From Chloroflexota bacterium (lineage in GTDB: Bacteria > Chloroflexota > Dehalococcoidia > JACPQD01), in contig JACPQD010000088.1 of NCBI GenBank assembly GCA_016190665.1, forward strand, positions 1 through 55,332: DNA of 55,332 nt, given 5' to 3'. The notes beneath the pieces are model-generated. The model saw only the letters and a program-made list of their open reading frames with translations. It made no database searches and was not told the DNA's origin. A program made the position numbers and the translations under genes. Shown here piece by piece: positions 37,476 through 44,945 of this stretch (position 1 is the stretch's first letter; every line of letters begins with the position of its first letter).

Positions 37476-37511
37476 CGTCCGACCCGTCCGATATGTCAGA
37501 CTGGTCAGACC
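37476..37511. repeat. Period-9 GTCnGACnn array
   Basis: GTCCGACCC, GTCCGATAT, GTCAGACTG and GTCAGAC lie 46 nt upstream of the SBP start, in the same arrangement as at 30495-30533 upstream of its decayed relative. Confidence 0.7.
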
Positions 37512-37546
37512 TTGCATCTTCGTTATTGGTCATTGGCCATTGGGCC

Positions 37547-39253
37547 CTACCTGTCCAACCACACAGCATCCATCCGGTGGCCTTCGTAGTAGCCGAGGCC
37601 GAGGCCAGCATACCCCTTGACCTCCTTCCAGTAGCCCTGGAACTTGGTCGCCCAGTAGAAGGTGGCTACGGGGACAATTTCTTCGCGAACTATTCGCTCC
37701 ATTTCCCAGAACAGCTTCTTGCGTTCCTCGATATCCAGCAGCCTCTCCTGCCTCGCGTACAGTGAATCGATTCGCGGGTCGGAGACCTGCTCGTAGTTGC
37801 GCCCAGCGCCAGTGACGAAGCGGTCGCCGAAGGAGAAATGGGGGCTGGGGCTCCACGAGCCGTAGGTGGCGGGCATGGCCATGAAGTCGCGTTTTTCCTG
37901 GACATCGTAGAAAGCGGCGGTGTCGACGGTCTTCACTGTGGCGGCGATGCCCACGGTCTTGAGCTCTTCGGCGGTCACGGTCGCCTGGTCGCGGTATAAG
38001 GCGCCTTCTCGGATGATGAGCGGGATAGAGAAGTCTCTGGGTACTCTGGCCTCCTCGATAAGCCGCTTCGCCTCAGCCAGGTCGGCGTCTTTAGGCTGGC
38101 GGAAGCCGGGCATCCCGTCGATGGTCTCCCTGGGGATGGCGAACTTCGAGCCCGGATAGATCATAGTGCCGATGATGCCCGGCGCTTGCGTCTGCGCGAA
38201 GAGCTTCTGCATTCTCTGGCGGTCCAGGGCCAGATTGATGGCCTTACGCACCCGAGCATCTCCGATGGGCCCAGCATGGCGCACGTTCATCCACAGTCCC
38301 CAAAGGCTGTTGACGAAGCCGGTGGTGACGACGATCTGCCCGGCGTCCGGGCTTCTCTCCACGGTCTCCTTCTGGCTGGGGCTGAATCCCGGGCTCTTGG
38401 CATCCAGCAGCACCCGCTTGGTCCGGAAAGCGCCAAAACGGGTGGCATCGTCCTTTATCACGTAGTAGCGAATCTCGTCGAGGTAGGGGAGTCCCTTCTG
38501 GAAGTAGCTTGGATTCCTGACCAGGCTCCAGCCCACTCCGGTGTCGTAGGTCTTGACCTTGAAGGGCCCGGTGCCTATGGCATGTTCCAATCGCCTTATC
38601 TTGGCGCCGCCCAGCGGCTCAACGACATGCTTGGCCATCATCATGTTATATCCGGAGGCGATCAGGTCCATAATCTCCGCGGAGGGATATTTCAGCCTCA
38701 AGACGAGGGTACTGTCGTCGGGCGTTTCCATCCTGTCGATGGCGCCGAAAGCCTTCTTGCGAGGCGAAACAGCCCCCTGAGGAGGGTTGGCCCCCGCCCG
38801 CTCCAGACTGAACTTGGCGTCGGCCGAGTTGAAGGGCTTGCCGTCGTGCCAGTTCACGCCTTTTCTCAGGTTGAAGGTGATGGTTGTTCCGTCCTTGCTT
38901 AACTCATATTTCTCGGCCAGGGCGGGCCGGATCTTCCAGCCCGGGTCGGCCGGATCGAACTCGATCAAGCCGTTCATAGCTGGCTGAGCGAGAGTGAGGG
39001 TGCTGAAGAGGCTCTCCTGGTGGGGGTCGAGGCTAGGCATATCGATGTATATGGCGACGGTAAGCTCTCCGCCGCTCTTGGGCTGGGCCGCCGCGGTCTT
39101 GGGTTTGCCCGATGAGGCGGCCGGCTTCGCGGCGGGCTGGCCGGATGCGGCGGCGGTCGGCTTGGCCGCTGGGGTAGCTGTCGGGGTGCAGCTTGCGAAT
39201 ATCAGTCCCAGCATGGCGAGACAACTCAGTGTGAAAGATGCACCTGGTCGCAA
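37547..39253 (-). CDS. Family-5 ABC transporter solute-binding lipoprotein
   Basis: 568 residues starting at TTG 39253, 7 nt after AAAGGAG. The signal peptide ends LIFASC (Cys22), followed by an Ala/Lys/Gly linker. The core has SGGELTVAIYIDMPSLDPHQ, GVNWHDGKPFNSADAKFSLE, IGTGPFKVKTYDTG, GLPYLDEIRYYVIKD, DARVRKAINLALDRQRM and C-terminal MDAVWLDR. It is the first gene of the minus-strand block, back to back with the BlaI-type regulator; the 155-nt gap holds the blaI promoter, while a promoter for this gene is not obvious. Closest relatives in the window are the SBP at 35700 and the remnant at 29438. Confidence 0.95.
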   Translation of the reverse strand: MRPGASFTLSCLAMLGLIFASCTPTATPAAKPTAAASGQPAAKPAASSGKPKTAAAQPKSGGELTVAIYIDMPSLDPHQESLFSTLTLAQPAMNGLIEFDPADPGWKIRPALAEKYELSKDGTTITFNLRKGVNWHDGKPFNSADAKFSLERAGANPPQGAVSPRKKAFGAIDRMETPDDSTLVLRLKYPSAEIMDLIASGYNMMMAKHVVEPLGGAKIRRLEHAIGTGPFKVKTYDTGVGWSLVRNPSYFQKGLPYLDEIRYYVIKDDATRFGAFRTKRVLLDAKSPGFSPSQKETVERSPDAGQIVVTTGFVNSLWGLWMNVRHAGPIGDARVRKAINLALDRQRMQKLFAQTQAPGIIGTMIYPGSKFAIPRETIDGMPGFRQPKDADLAEAKRLIEEARVPRDFSIPLIIREGALYRDQATVTAEELKTVGIAATVKTVDTAAFYDVQEKRDFMAMPATYGSWSPSPHFSFGDRFVTGAGRNYEQVSDPRIDSLYARQERLLDIEERKKLFWEMERIVREEIVPVATFYWATKFQGYWKEVKGYAGLGLGYYEGHRMDAVWLDR

Positions 39254-39345
39254 TTTGCGTCTCCTTTCCTCTGCCTGGGGAAGGGCGAGGCACTCCTGCG
39301 TGGAGGCATGTTAGCATTGGCCGCGCCTGCTGTCAAGTTGGCGAA

Positions 39346-39382
39346 TTGACAAAGATGACAGTTTTGTCTTACAATTAGTAAG
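39346..39382 (+). promoter_or_regulatory. blaI-type promoter with overlapping palindromic operator
   Basis: TTGACA (39346-39351), an 18-nt spacer and TACAAT (39370-39375) make a strong sigma70-type promoter. The palindrome CTTAC-AATTA-GTAAG (39368-39382) covers the -10 region. The same CTTAC-N5-GTAAG palindrome lies in the promoter at 40807. This is the position expected for an autoregulated BlaI/MecI-family repressor. Confidence 0.75.
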
Positions 39383-39408
39383 AGTTGGACAACCAAGGAG
39401 GGGATCCC

Positions 39409-39822
39409 ATGGCGGAGCCGCTCATTCGGTCCTTTAAACTCCAGGGCGTCGGGCCCACCAGGCTGCTGGGGCGCCTCGAAGCCTCAGTGATGGAAGCCGT
39501 CTGGAAGCTCGGAGTCGCGACCGTTCAGGACGTTTGTGACGCCCTTGGGCCCGACTGCAACTACAAGACGGTGATGACGGTCCTCAACCGCCTGGTTAAC
39601 AAGGGGATCCTCTCGCGCCAGCGTGTCTCCAAGGCCTATTCCTATTCACCTGTCGAGTCGCGGGGGCAGTTTCTGGAGGACGCCTCGCGCAGCGTCGTGG
39701 GGGCGCTGGTCAAGGACTTCGGCAGGGCAGCGATAGCTCAGTTCGTGGACATCGTGAACGAGGTGGCCCCGGACCAGCTTGCTGAGCTGGAAACGCTTGC
39801 CCGCGAGAAACGAAGGGTCTAA
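39409..39822 (+). CDS. BlaI/MecI-family transcriptional repressor
   Basis: 137 residues with the winged-helix of BlaI/MecI/CopY-type repressors: LEASVMEAVWKLGVATVQDV, then the recognition region YKTVMTVLNRLVNKGILSRQ, then a C-terminal dimerisation helix bundle. The start is ATG 39409 behind AAGGAGG; TTG 39385 is less likely. The M56 protease gene follows after 3 nt, the usual blaI-blaR1 arrangement, in which the protease inactivates the repressor. A palindrome overlapping its own promoter and one 1.4 kb downstream are candidate operators. The regulated genes here appear to be a metal-type transport system, not a beta-lactamase. Confidence 0.92.
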   Translation: MAEPLIRSFKLQGVGPTRLLGRLEASVMEAVWKLGVATVQDVCDALGPDCNYKTVMTVLNRLVNKGILSRQRVSKAYSYSPVESRGQFLEDASRSVVGALVKDFGRAAIAQFVDIVNEVAPDQLAELETLAREKRRV

Positions 39823-39825
39823 CCG

Positions 39826-40797
39826 ATGGCCTCGTTGCGTCGTGCCCTCCCAGAAGATAAGGCTTCTTTTCTTAGCCTGCTGGTGGCTGGAGCCGGCCTG
39901 AGCGCCTTGGGTCTTTCGCTGGGGTGCGCCCTCTTCGTCAGGGTCGCCCCGCTGGTGACTCAGGCCTGCCTGGAGATCTGCGCGGCCTATCCAGCTCTGA
40001 TGGCGCGGATGGGGGATATTCCACCAGCCACGGCGGTCATGGCGGGCCTATTTCTTTTGCCCATATTGGTGGGGACCGTGGCCCTGGCGGTCCAGTTGCT
40101 GGCCACCCGGCGCCTCGTCCAGGGAATCAGGGATAAGCGGGGCATGTTGCCCGCCAAATTGCGTCGTGCGGCCAAAAGGGTGGGCCTTGGCCTGAACCGA
40201 GTAGAATATGTTCGGGACGCAGGCCTCTTCGCATTGTGCCACGGTTTTTTCTTTCCAAGGGTGTGCGTGAGCCGTGGGCTGGTGCGGAGCATGTCCAAGG
40301 AGGAGCTGGAGGCGGTCCTCTTGCACGAGGCTTATCATCTCCGGCAGCGCGACCCCTTGAGAACGCTGGTGAGCCGCAGCCTGTCCTGCGCTCTCTTCTT
40401 CGTGCCCATCGTGCGCCACTTCGCTGACAGGTATCTCGTTTACCGGGAGCTGGCGGCGGACGCTTGGGCGCTGCGACGCGTCGGCCGCAGCGTGATGGCC
40501 AGCGCCTTCTTGAAGATCGTGGGCAGTCCTAATCAGCCGGGCCTGGCCGCGGTAGGGGCGATGAATGTCACTGATGAGCGCCTGCGGCGCCTCCTTAACC
40601 CGGAAACAGCGACGGATGTCGGCGCGCCGGGCGCCCAGCTTGGTGTAAGCGTTCTCGTTACCGTCGCCCTGATCGTGGGCCTCGGCCTCTTCCTGTCCTA
40701 TCCCGCCCAGTCGGCCTCGGCGCAAGGGCCCGCCTGCGCGGCCCGGCATGCAATGGAGTGCAGCTTTCCCGCCGTGTGCTGCGCCAATCGTCGGTGA
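39826..40797 (+). CDS. M56-family (BlaR1-like) membrane metalloprotease, no sensor domain
   Basis: 323 residues. The zinc-protease motif HEAYH is at 167-171 in EAVLLHEAYHLRQRDPL, with RELAADAWALRRVG downstream probably supplying the third ligand. Hydrophobic segments lie near 18-42, 64-90, 180-200 and 270-290. The penicillin-binding sensor domain of BlaR1 is absent; after the last membrane segment only about 30 residues with four Cys follow (ACAARHAMECSFPAVCC). That Cys-rich tail could bind metal or sense redox state (inference). It follows blaI by 3 nt and should cleave or otherwise relieve that repressor. Confidence 0.9.
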   Translation: MASLRRALPEDKASFLSLLVAGAGLSALGLSLGCALFVRVAPLVTQACLEICAAYPALMARMGDIPPATAVMAGLFLLPILVGTVALAVQLLATRRLVQGIRDKRGMLPAKLRRAAKRVGLGLNRVEYVRDAGLFALCHGFFFPRVCVSRGLVRSMSKEELEAVLLHEAYHLRQRDPLRTLVSRSLSCALFFVPIVRHFADRYLVYRELAADAWALRRVGRSVMASAFLKIVGSPNQPGLAAVGAMNVTDERLRRLLNPETATDVGAPGAQLGVSVLVTVALIVGLGLFLSYPAQSASAQGPACAARHAMECSFPAVCCANRR

Positions 40798-40806
40798 CCT
40801 ATTTTT

Positions 40807-40835
40807 TTGAACGCAAATCTTACACGGCGTAAGAA
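40807..40835 (+). promoter_or_regulatory. Promoter with BlaI-type operator upstream of DUF2318-ABC operon
   Basis: TTGAAC (40807-40812), 17 nt, TAAGAA (40830-40835). Between and over the -10 lies CTTAC-ACGGC-GTAAG (40819-40833), the same half-sites and spacing as the operator in the blaI promoter, with a different spacer sequence. Confidence 0.7.
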
Positions 40836-40866
40836 TAAACTTCACTAGAGCCTGGGAGGTAGAGAG

Positions 40867-41442
40867 GTGCCAAAGCAAAGGAACAAGAGGACTGGGGACT
40901 CCTGGGATTCCCGAGCCTCGAAGAGGGAGCGATTTCTTGAGGAACCACCCCGCAGAAAGAGGGGCAAGGGCCTCACTCTGTACGTTGTAGGGGTAGGCGC
41001 ACTGCTGCTATCCATTGTCGTGGGCCTGGTGACCATGGAACAGTCGGCAAAAAGCTCTTCGTCGGGAGGCGGCGGAAAGACAGCGGTCACCGCGGTGGAC
41101 GGCGCTGTGACGCTTCCAGTGGCCGACTTCGCTGGCCCCTATGCTCGCTTCTACACGTACAAGTCACCCCAGGACAAGACCATCTCCTTTTTTGTTCTGA
41201 AAAGTTCAGACGGCGTCATCCGCGCCGCCTTCGATGCTTGCGACGTCTGCTTCCCGTACAAGAAGGGTTATCGCCAGGAGGGCGACCAGATGGTCTGCAA
41301 CAACTGCGGCCAGCGCTTCCCTTCGGTGCGGATCAACATAGAGGAGGGGGGCTGCAATCCGGCGCCGCTAATTCGCAACGTCAGCGGAGACAACTTGATC
41401 ATCCTCGAGAAGGACCTGGCGCTGGGCGCCAAGTTCTTTTAG
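40867..41442 (+). CDS. DUF2318 membrane-anchored metal/Fe-S protein
   Basis: 191 residues. The basic N-terminus is followed by one membrane helix (about 37-58) and an extracytoplasmic DUF2318 domain with AFDACDVCFPYKKGYRQ, MVCNNCGQRFP and GGCNPAPL, the family's Cys ligands. DUF2318 proteins accompany iron/copper uptake systems such as the Campylobacter p19-cj1658-1665 locus, where they sit beside an FtsX-like permease and ATPase as here. The start is GTG 40867 behind GGGAGGTAGAG. It is first gene of a three-gene operon (gaps of 9 and 13 nt) with a BlaI-type operator in its promoter. No FTR1 permease or P19 is present. Confidence 0.9.
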   Translation: MPKQRNKRTGDSWDSRASKRERFLEEPPRRKRGKGLTLYVVGVGALLLSIVVGLVTMEQSAKSSSSGGGGKTAVTAVDGAVTLPVADFAGPYARFYTYKSPQDKTISFFVLKSSDGVIRAAFDACDVCFPYKKGYRQEGDQMVCNNCGQRFPSVRINIEEGGCNPAPLIRNVSGDNLIILEKDLALGAKFF

Positions 41443-41451
41443 GAGGCGGCG

Positions 41452-42609
41452 ATGAGGTTACGAGATATATCGCTGAATAACCTCAAGAGGCGCAAGAGCC
41501 GGATGTTCTTCTGCGTCGCCGGCCTGGTAATGGGAGTGGCCACCGTGGTCTCTCTCATCACTATCACCAATGCGATGCACGGCGACATCCAGGATAAGGT
41601 GGACCAGTTCGGCGCCAATATTGTGATCACCCCGAAGTCCGACGAGATGGCCCTGAGCTACGGGGGCGTCACGATCTCCAGCGCTTCCTTCGACACCAAA
41701 GAGCTGCGCAACGAAGACGCGGCAGCCATCTGGGATATAGAGCTCAACAAGAATATCTCCGTTGTTGCACCGAAGCTTGTAGGGGGCGTCGACGCAGGTG
41801 GCAAAAGGGTGCTGCTCGTGGGCGTCGACTTCCCCAGCGAGCTGAAGATGAAGAAATGGTGGAATATTACCGGCCGCGAGCCTAATGCCTCTGGCGAGGC
41901 GGTGATCGGAAGTCGAGCGGCCACTTATCTGGGCCTGATGCCCGGTAGTGAGGTGAAGCTGGGGTCTCGCCCGCTCAAAGTGACCGGCGTGCTGCAGGAG
42001 ACGGGCGGCCAGGAGGATAGCCTGCTCTTCGCCGATCTTGCCACCGCCCAGGCGATACTGGGCAAGCCCGGAAGCCTGAGTCTCATCGAGGTGAGCGCCC
42101 TCTGCAAGGGGTGCCCCATCGAAGAGATCATTGCTCAGATCAGCGGCAAGCTCCCTGACGCCAACGTCAACGCCGTGGCGCAGGCGGTGAAGTCCCGCCA
42201 GCAGACAGTGGACCAGTTGACCAGCTTTTCCGTAGCCATCTCCGCCGTGGTCGTCATCATCGGTGCCCTGATCGTGCTTACCACGATGATGAACTCGGTG
42301 AACGAGCGAAAGCGCGAGATAGGCATTTTCCGGGCCATCGGGTTCCGCAAGGGCCATGTGGTGAACGTAATCATGTTGGAGGCCCTGCTTATCAGCTTGC
42401 TGGGCGGCATCCTGGGGTGGATTGTGGGCTCCGGGGCAAGCATGGCTCTCGGGCCATCGGTGGCCCAGCTCGCCAGCGCCCCCCCGCCCGACCTCCTGTT
42501 GGGCGGAATAGCTATCGTGTTGGCGATGGTCGTCGGCCTGGGCAGCAGCGTCTATCCGGCCATCCGCGCGGCCAACGTAGACCCTGTGATCGCCTTGCGC
42601 TACATATAA
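41452..42609 (+). CDS. FtsX/MacB-type ABC transporter permease
   Basis: 385 residues. One N-terminal helix (RMFFCVAGLVMGVATVVSLI), a large extracytoplasmic MacB-PCD-like domain (about 40-250), then three helices of the FtsX domain (near 258-280, 305-330 and 345-370) with NERKREIGIFRAIGFRKGHV before the second. This is the four-helix MacB/LolE topology used for export or mechanotransmission rather than classical import. CKGC in the periplasmic domain could bind metal. It lies between the DUF2318 gene and its ATPase. In DUF2318-linked loci it is thought to take part in periplasmic iron handling. Confidence 0.93.
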   Translation: MRLRDISLNNLKRRKSRMFFCVAGLVMGVATVVSLITITNAMHGDIQDKVDQFGANIVITPKSDEMALSYGGVTISSASFDTKELRNEDAAAIWDIELNKNISVVAPKLVGGVDAGGKRVLLVGVDFPSELKMKKWWNITGREPNASGEAVIGSRAATYLGLMPGSEVKLGSRPLKVTGVLQETGGQEDSLLFADLATAQAILGKPGSLSLIEVSALCKGCPIEEIIAQISGKLPDANVNAVAQAVKSRQQTVDQLTSFSVAISAVVVIIGALIVLTTMMNSVNERKREIGIFRAIGFRKGHVVNVIMLEALLISLLGGILGWIVGSGASMALGPSVAQLASAPPPDLLLGGIAIVLAMVVGLGSSVYPAIRAANVDPVIALRYI

Positions 42610-42622
42610 AAGGAGATCACCT

Positions 42623-43315
42623 ATGGCGCTACTTCTGGCCGAGAACGTCGGCAAGACATATGGCAGCAACGGCATCACGGTGGAGGCGCTGAAAGGCGTG
42701 GATTTCTCCGTCGAGGAGGGGGAGATCGTCGCTCTCATGGGCCCTTCGGGGAGCGGGAAGACTACCTTGCTTACCATCCTGGGGGCCATGAACCCGCCCA
42801 GCACGGGCCGCCTCATCGTGGACGACATCGATGTCTACGGCCTCCCGGCGGAGAAGAGGGCGGACTTCCGCCACGAATACCTGGGTTTCGTTTTCCAGGA
42901 GCTGCAACTGATACCTTACCTCACGGCCAGGGAAAACGTCATGCTTCCCCTGGCCATCAGCGGACGCGGACGGCGCGAGCAGGAGGAGATGGCTCACCGG
43001 GCGCTCGAGCGTATCGGGCTGGGAGACAAGACCAAACGCCTGCCCAATCAGCTCTCCGGGGGCGAGCAGGGCCGCGTGGCCATCGCCCGCGCCCTGGTCA
43101 ATCATCCGCCTATCATCCTGGCCGATGAGCCCACCGGCTCCCTGGACAGCCAGACCGGCGAAGAGGTGATGAAGGTGCTGCAAGGGCTGGGCCGCGATGG
43201 CCTCACTGTGGTGGTGGTGACCCATAACCCGGACAACGAGAGGTTCGTGGACCGGACCGTGCGCATCCGCGACGGGCGGATTGCGGCGGAGGAGGCGCCG
43301 CCGACTCTACGCTAG
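42623..43315 (+). CDS. MacB/LolD-type ABC transporter ATPase
   Basis: 230 residues with Walker A GPSGSGKTT, signature LSGGEQGRVAIARAL, Walker B IILADEPTGSLD and the switch His in VVVVTHNPDNERF. Note GGEQ-G in place of the common GGEQ-Q. It powers the FtsX-type permease upstream (13-nt gap, RBS AAGGAG). It is the wrong subfamily (LolD-like) for the DppB/C permeases at 19-21 kb, so it should not be counted as their missing ATPase. Its stop overlaps that of the convergent gene downstream. Confidence 0.95.
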   Translation: MALLLAENVGKTYGSNGITVEALKGVDFSVEEGEIVALMGPSGSGKTTLLTILGAMNPPSTGRLIVDDIDVYGLPAEKRADFRHEYLGFVFQELQLIPYLTARENVMLPLAISGRGRREQEEMAHRALERIGLGDKTKRLPNQLSGGEQGRVAIARALVNHPPIILADEPTGSLDSQTGEEVMKVLQGLGRDGLTVVVVTHNPDNERFVDRTVRIRDGRIAAEEAPPTLR

Positions 43316-44151
43316 AGGTTCAAGGCTGCTGCTCGAGGTCCTCTTTCCGTGATAATCCCATCGACTAGCTCTCCGGGCACAACCTCGAATCCCTCCTCCA
43401 ACATGGGAGCATCGCGACCGGCGAGAAACTTGCTCGTTTCGCAGACGACGTAGAAGGGGACGGCGCGCCGCTTCGCCGCCTGTGCCAGCCGGAGGGTGGG
43501 CGCGCCGTTAATGATGGCGCCATCGGGCATGACGGTGTCCGCTCCCACCAGCGCCAGGCTGGCTCTCGCGGCGGCGCTTTCCAGGGCATCGTCGGGGACG
43601 ACCTCTGCGGGTATGCCTGCGGAGGCCAGCTTCCGGGCCATGGCCTCGCCGTAGGAGCGGCCGTCCTTCCCCTCGGACCTGGCGGCGATGACGGAGAACA
43701 ACCTCCCTTGCTTCTTCGCCGCCTCGAAGCTCTTGAGGACGGCGGCGCTGTAGCTACAGGTGATGACCACATCGCCGTCGGATATGAGGTCGGCGGCGCG
43801 CCGCGCCGCCCGGCGGGTGGCGCTCCTCGACTTCACAACCAGCGTTTTCGCCGCCCTTTGCGTCCACAGGCGCAGTTGGATCGGGCCGCGCGGCGGCCTT
43901 CGGACTGCTTCTTCTTCCACCAGCTTCACGAGCTGACAGACGCCGTTGCGGATCGGCGTCATGCTCGGCCTGGCGGAGGCCAGTTCCCCTGCCACGGACC
44001 TGAGCTCATGAAGGAGGAATGGTACGGATTTCGCTTGGCTGCCGGCGGCAGCGAATGCGAGGGCAGCGATCGCCCGCCGCGAGAGCCAGCCGGCCCCGTG
44101 GGTCCTGTCTTGCTTGATGGCGTCTATCTGGCTGGCGATTTCGGGATGCAT
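43312..44151 (-). CDS. eIF2B alpha/beta/delta-like protein (sugar-phosphate isomerase family)
   Basis: 279 residues resembling the family of MtnA, ribose-1,5-bisphosphate isomerase and eIF2B subunits. Visible elements are ISDGDVVITCSYSAAVLKSF, ALVGADTVMPDGAIINGAPT (typical GADxVxxDGxxxNKxGT, here with NGAPT) and VPFYVVCETSKF. The change of the usual NKxGT to NGAPT may alter substrate binding. No N-terminal signal. It lies 48 nt downstream of the split UGSC selenoprotein on the minus strand and may belong to its operon. An isomerase acting on a phosphorylated sugar is the best family-based guess. Confidence 0.85.
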   Translation of the reverse strand: MHPEIASQIDAIKQDRTHGAGWLSRRAIAALAFAAAGSQAKSVPFLLHELRSVAGELASARPSMTPIRNGVCQLVKLVEEEAVRRPPRGPIQLRLWTQRAAKTLVVKSRSATRRAARRAADLISDGDVVITCSYSAAVLKSFEAAKKQGRLFSVIAARSEGKDGRSYGEAMARKLASAGIPAEVVPDDALESAAARASLALVGADTVMPDGAIINGAPTLRLAQAAKRRAVPFYVVCETSKFLAGRDAPMLEEGFEVVPGELVDGIITERGPRAAALNL

Positions 44152-44199
44152 GTCTTAGCTCTCAGTGTCAGCCATCGACTTTCATTATTCATCATTTGC

Positions 44200-44763
44200 C
44201 TATGGGCTGACCGCCCTTTCCTTTGACGCGCCGGTCAGCACCGCCACCACTCGCTCCACAGCTTCATCGGCGTAGCCTTCGATGGTGGCCTCCGGCATCC
44301 CGCCGACGGGGTGCGGCACCTTGACTATGGGCAGGTCCGGGCGTCCGAGCATCTTCACCTGAAGGCGGCCGAGGCTCTCGAACTCCTCGGTGCAGATGGT
44401 GGCCACCGGCACTCCCTTCTTCTCCAGTTCAACCGCGGCGTGGACACTCCACGTCGTGCAGGCGCCTCAGTCCCCAAGGGCATTGACGACGAAGTCGCAC
44501 TTTTCGGACAGCTCCTTGAGCATTGGCTCCGGTATGCGCGCCCCAGGATGCTTCACCACCCAGAGCGACCCATTGAGGGCGGAGCACTCCTTCAGCCGCT
44601 TTTCCAGTCGAGCCAGCAGCACCTCCGCCCCGGGCTTGTCGTTATTGAGGATGCCCACAACCTTCCCGTTCAGGCTTTCGAGTCGCGGCGCCGGACGAAG
44701 ACCGGCAGGCGCCGGCTTCGCCGCGGGACGGGGGTTATGGAGGGTTATCATTCTCGCGGACAT
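44200..44763 (-). CDS. UGSC-type selenoprotein, stand-alone Sec domain (paralogue 6, Sec99)
   Basis: 187 residues with the TGA at 44469-44467 (minus strand) read as Sec99 in NALGD-U-GAC-TTWSVHAA. It is a free-standing form of the N-terminal domain found in the five fused paralogues: it begins with ITLHNPRPAAKPAPAG, has PRLESLNGKVVGILNN, then the U-x-x-C site and VELEKKGVPVATICTEEF. The start is ATG 44763, 6 nt after AAGGAG. The matching C-terminal domain is encoded by the separate upstream gene at 44936. Without recoding only a 98-residue fragment ending just before the active site would be made. The fused/split pair shows that the two domains work together. Confidence 0.88.
44439..44453 (-). 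promoter_or_regulatory. Bacterial SECIS-like hairpin, UGSC paralogue 6
   Basis: On the minus strand CGTGGA (44453-44448) and TCCACG (44444-44439) form a perfect 6-bp stem with triloop GTG, which begins with G as the bacterial SECIS model requires. The loop begins after 19 nt from the TGA. Residues encoded here differ from those of the fused forms. Confidence 0.72.
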
Positions 44764-44775
44764 GTTCAACTCCTT

Positions 44776-44945
44776 TATTCACATGGATGGGCAGGATAAA
44801 AGGCGGAAAAGGAAATCCCGATATTACCATGGATGGACAGGATAGCCAGGATAAGAATCTGCATAATTCAATCCTGTGCATCCTGTGTATCCATGTTTCA
44901 CGGTTCATGATTCATCATTCCGCATTCCGCATTCATCATTTCATT
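44776..44945. repeat. Composite intergenic repeat (CATGGATnnACAGGAT plus ATTCATCATT tract)
   Basis: CATGGATGGGCAGGAT (44780s), CATGGATGGACAGGATAGCC (44829-44848) and the inverse ATCCTGTGCATCCTGTGTAT with ATCCATG (44872-44894) are followed by ATTCATCATTCCGCATTCC. It separates the two halves of the split UGSC system. Confidence 0.55.

Noticed and set aside
42623..43315. ATPase as the missing partner of the DppB/DppC permeases
   Set aside because: Sequence and operon place it with the FtsX/MacB-type permease. Dpp ATPases are longer and carry a distinctive C-terminal oligopeptide-transporter extension.
1051..44469. Genome-wide reassignment of TGA to Trp or Gly
   Set aside because: TGA is the normal stop of rpmG, rplJ and the stand-alone UGSC C-terminal domain gene, and TGG is used normally for Trp.
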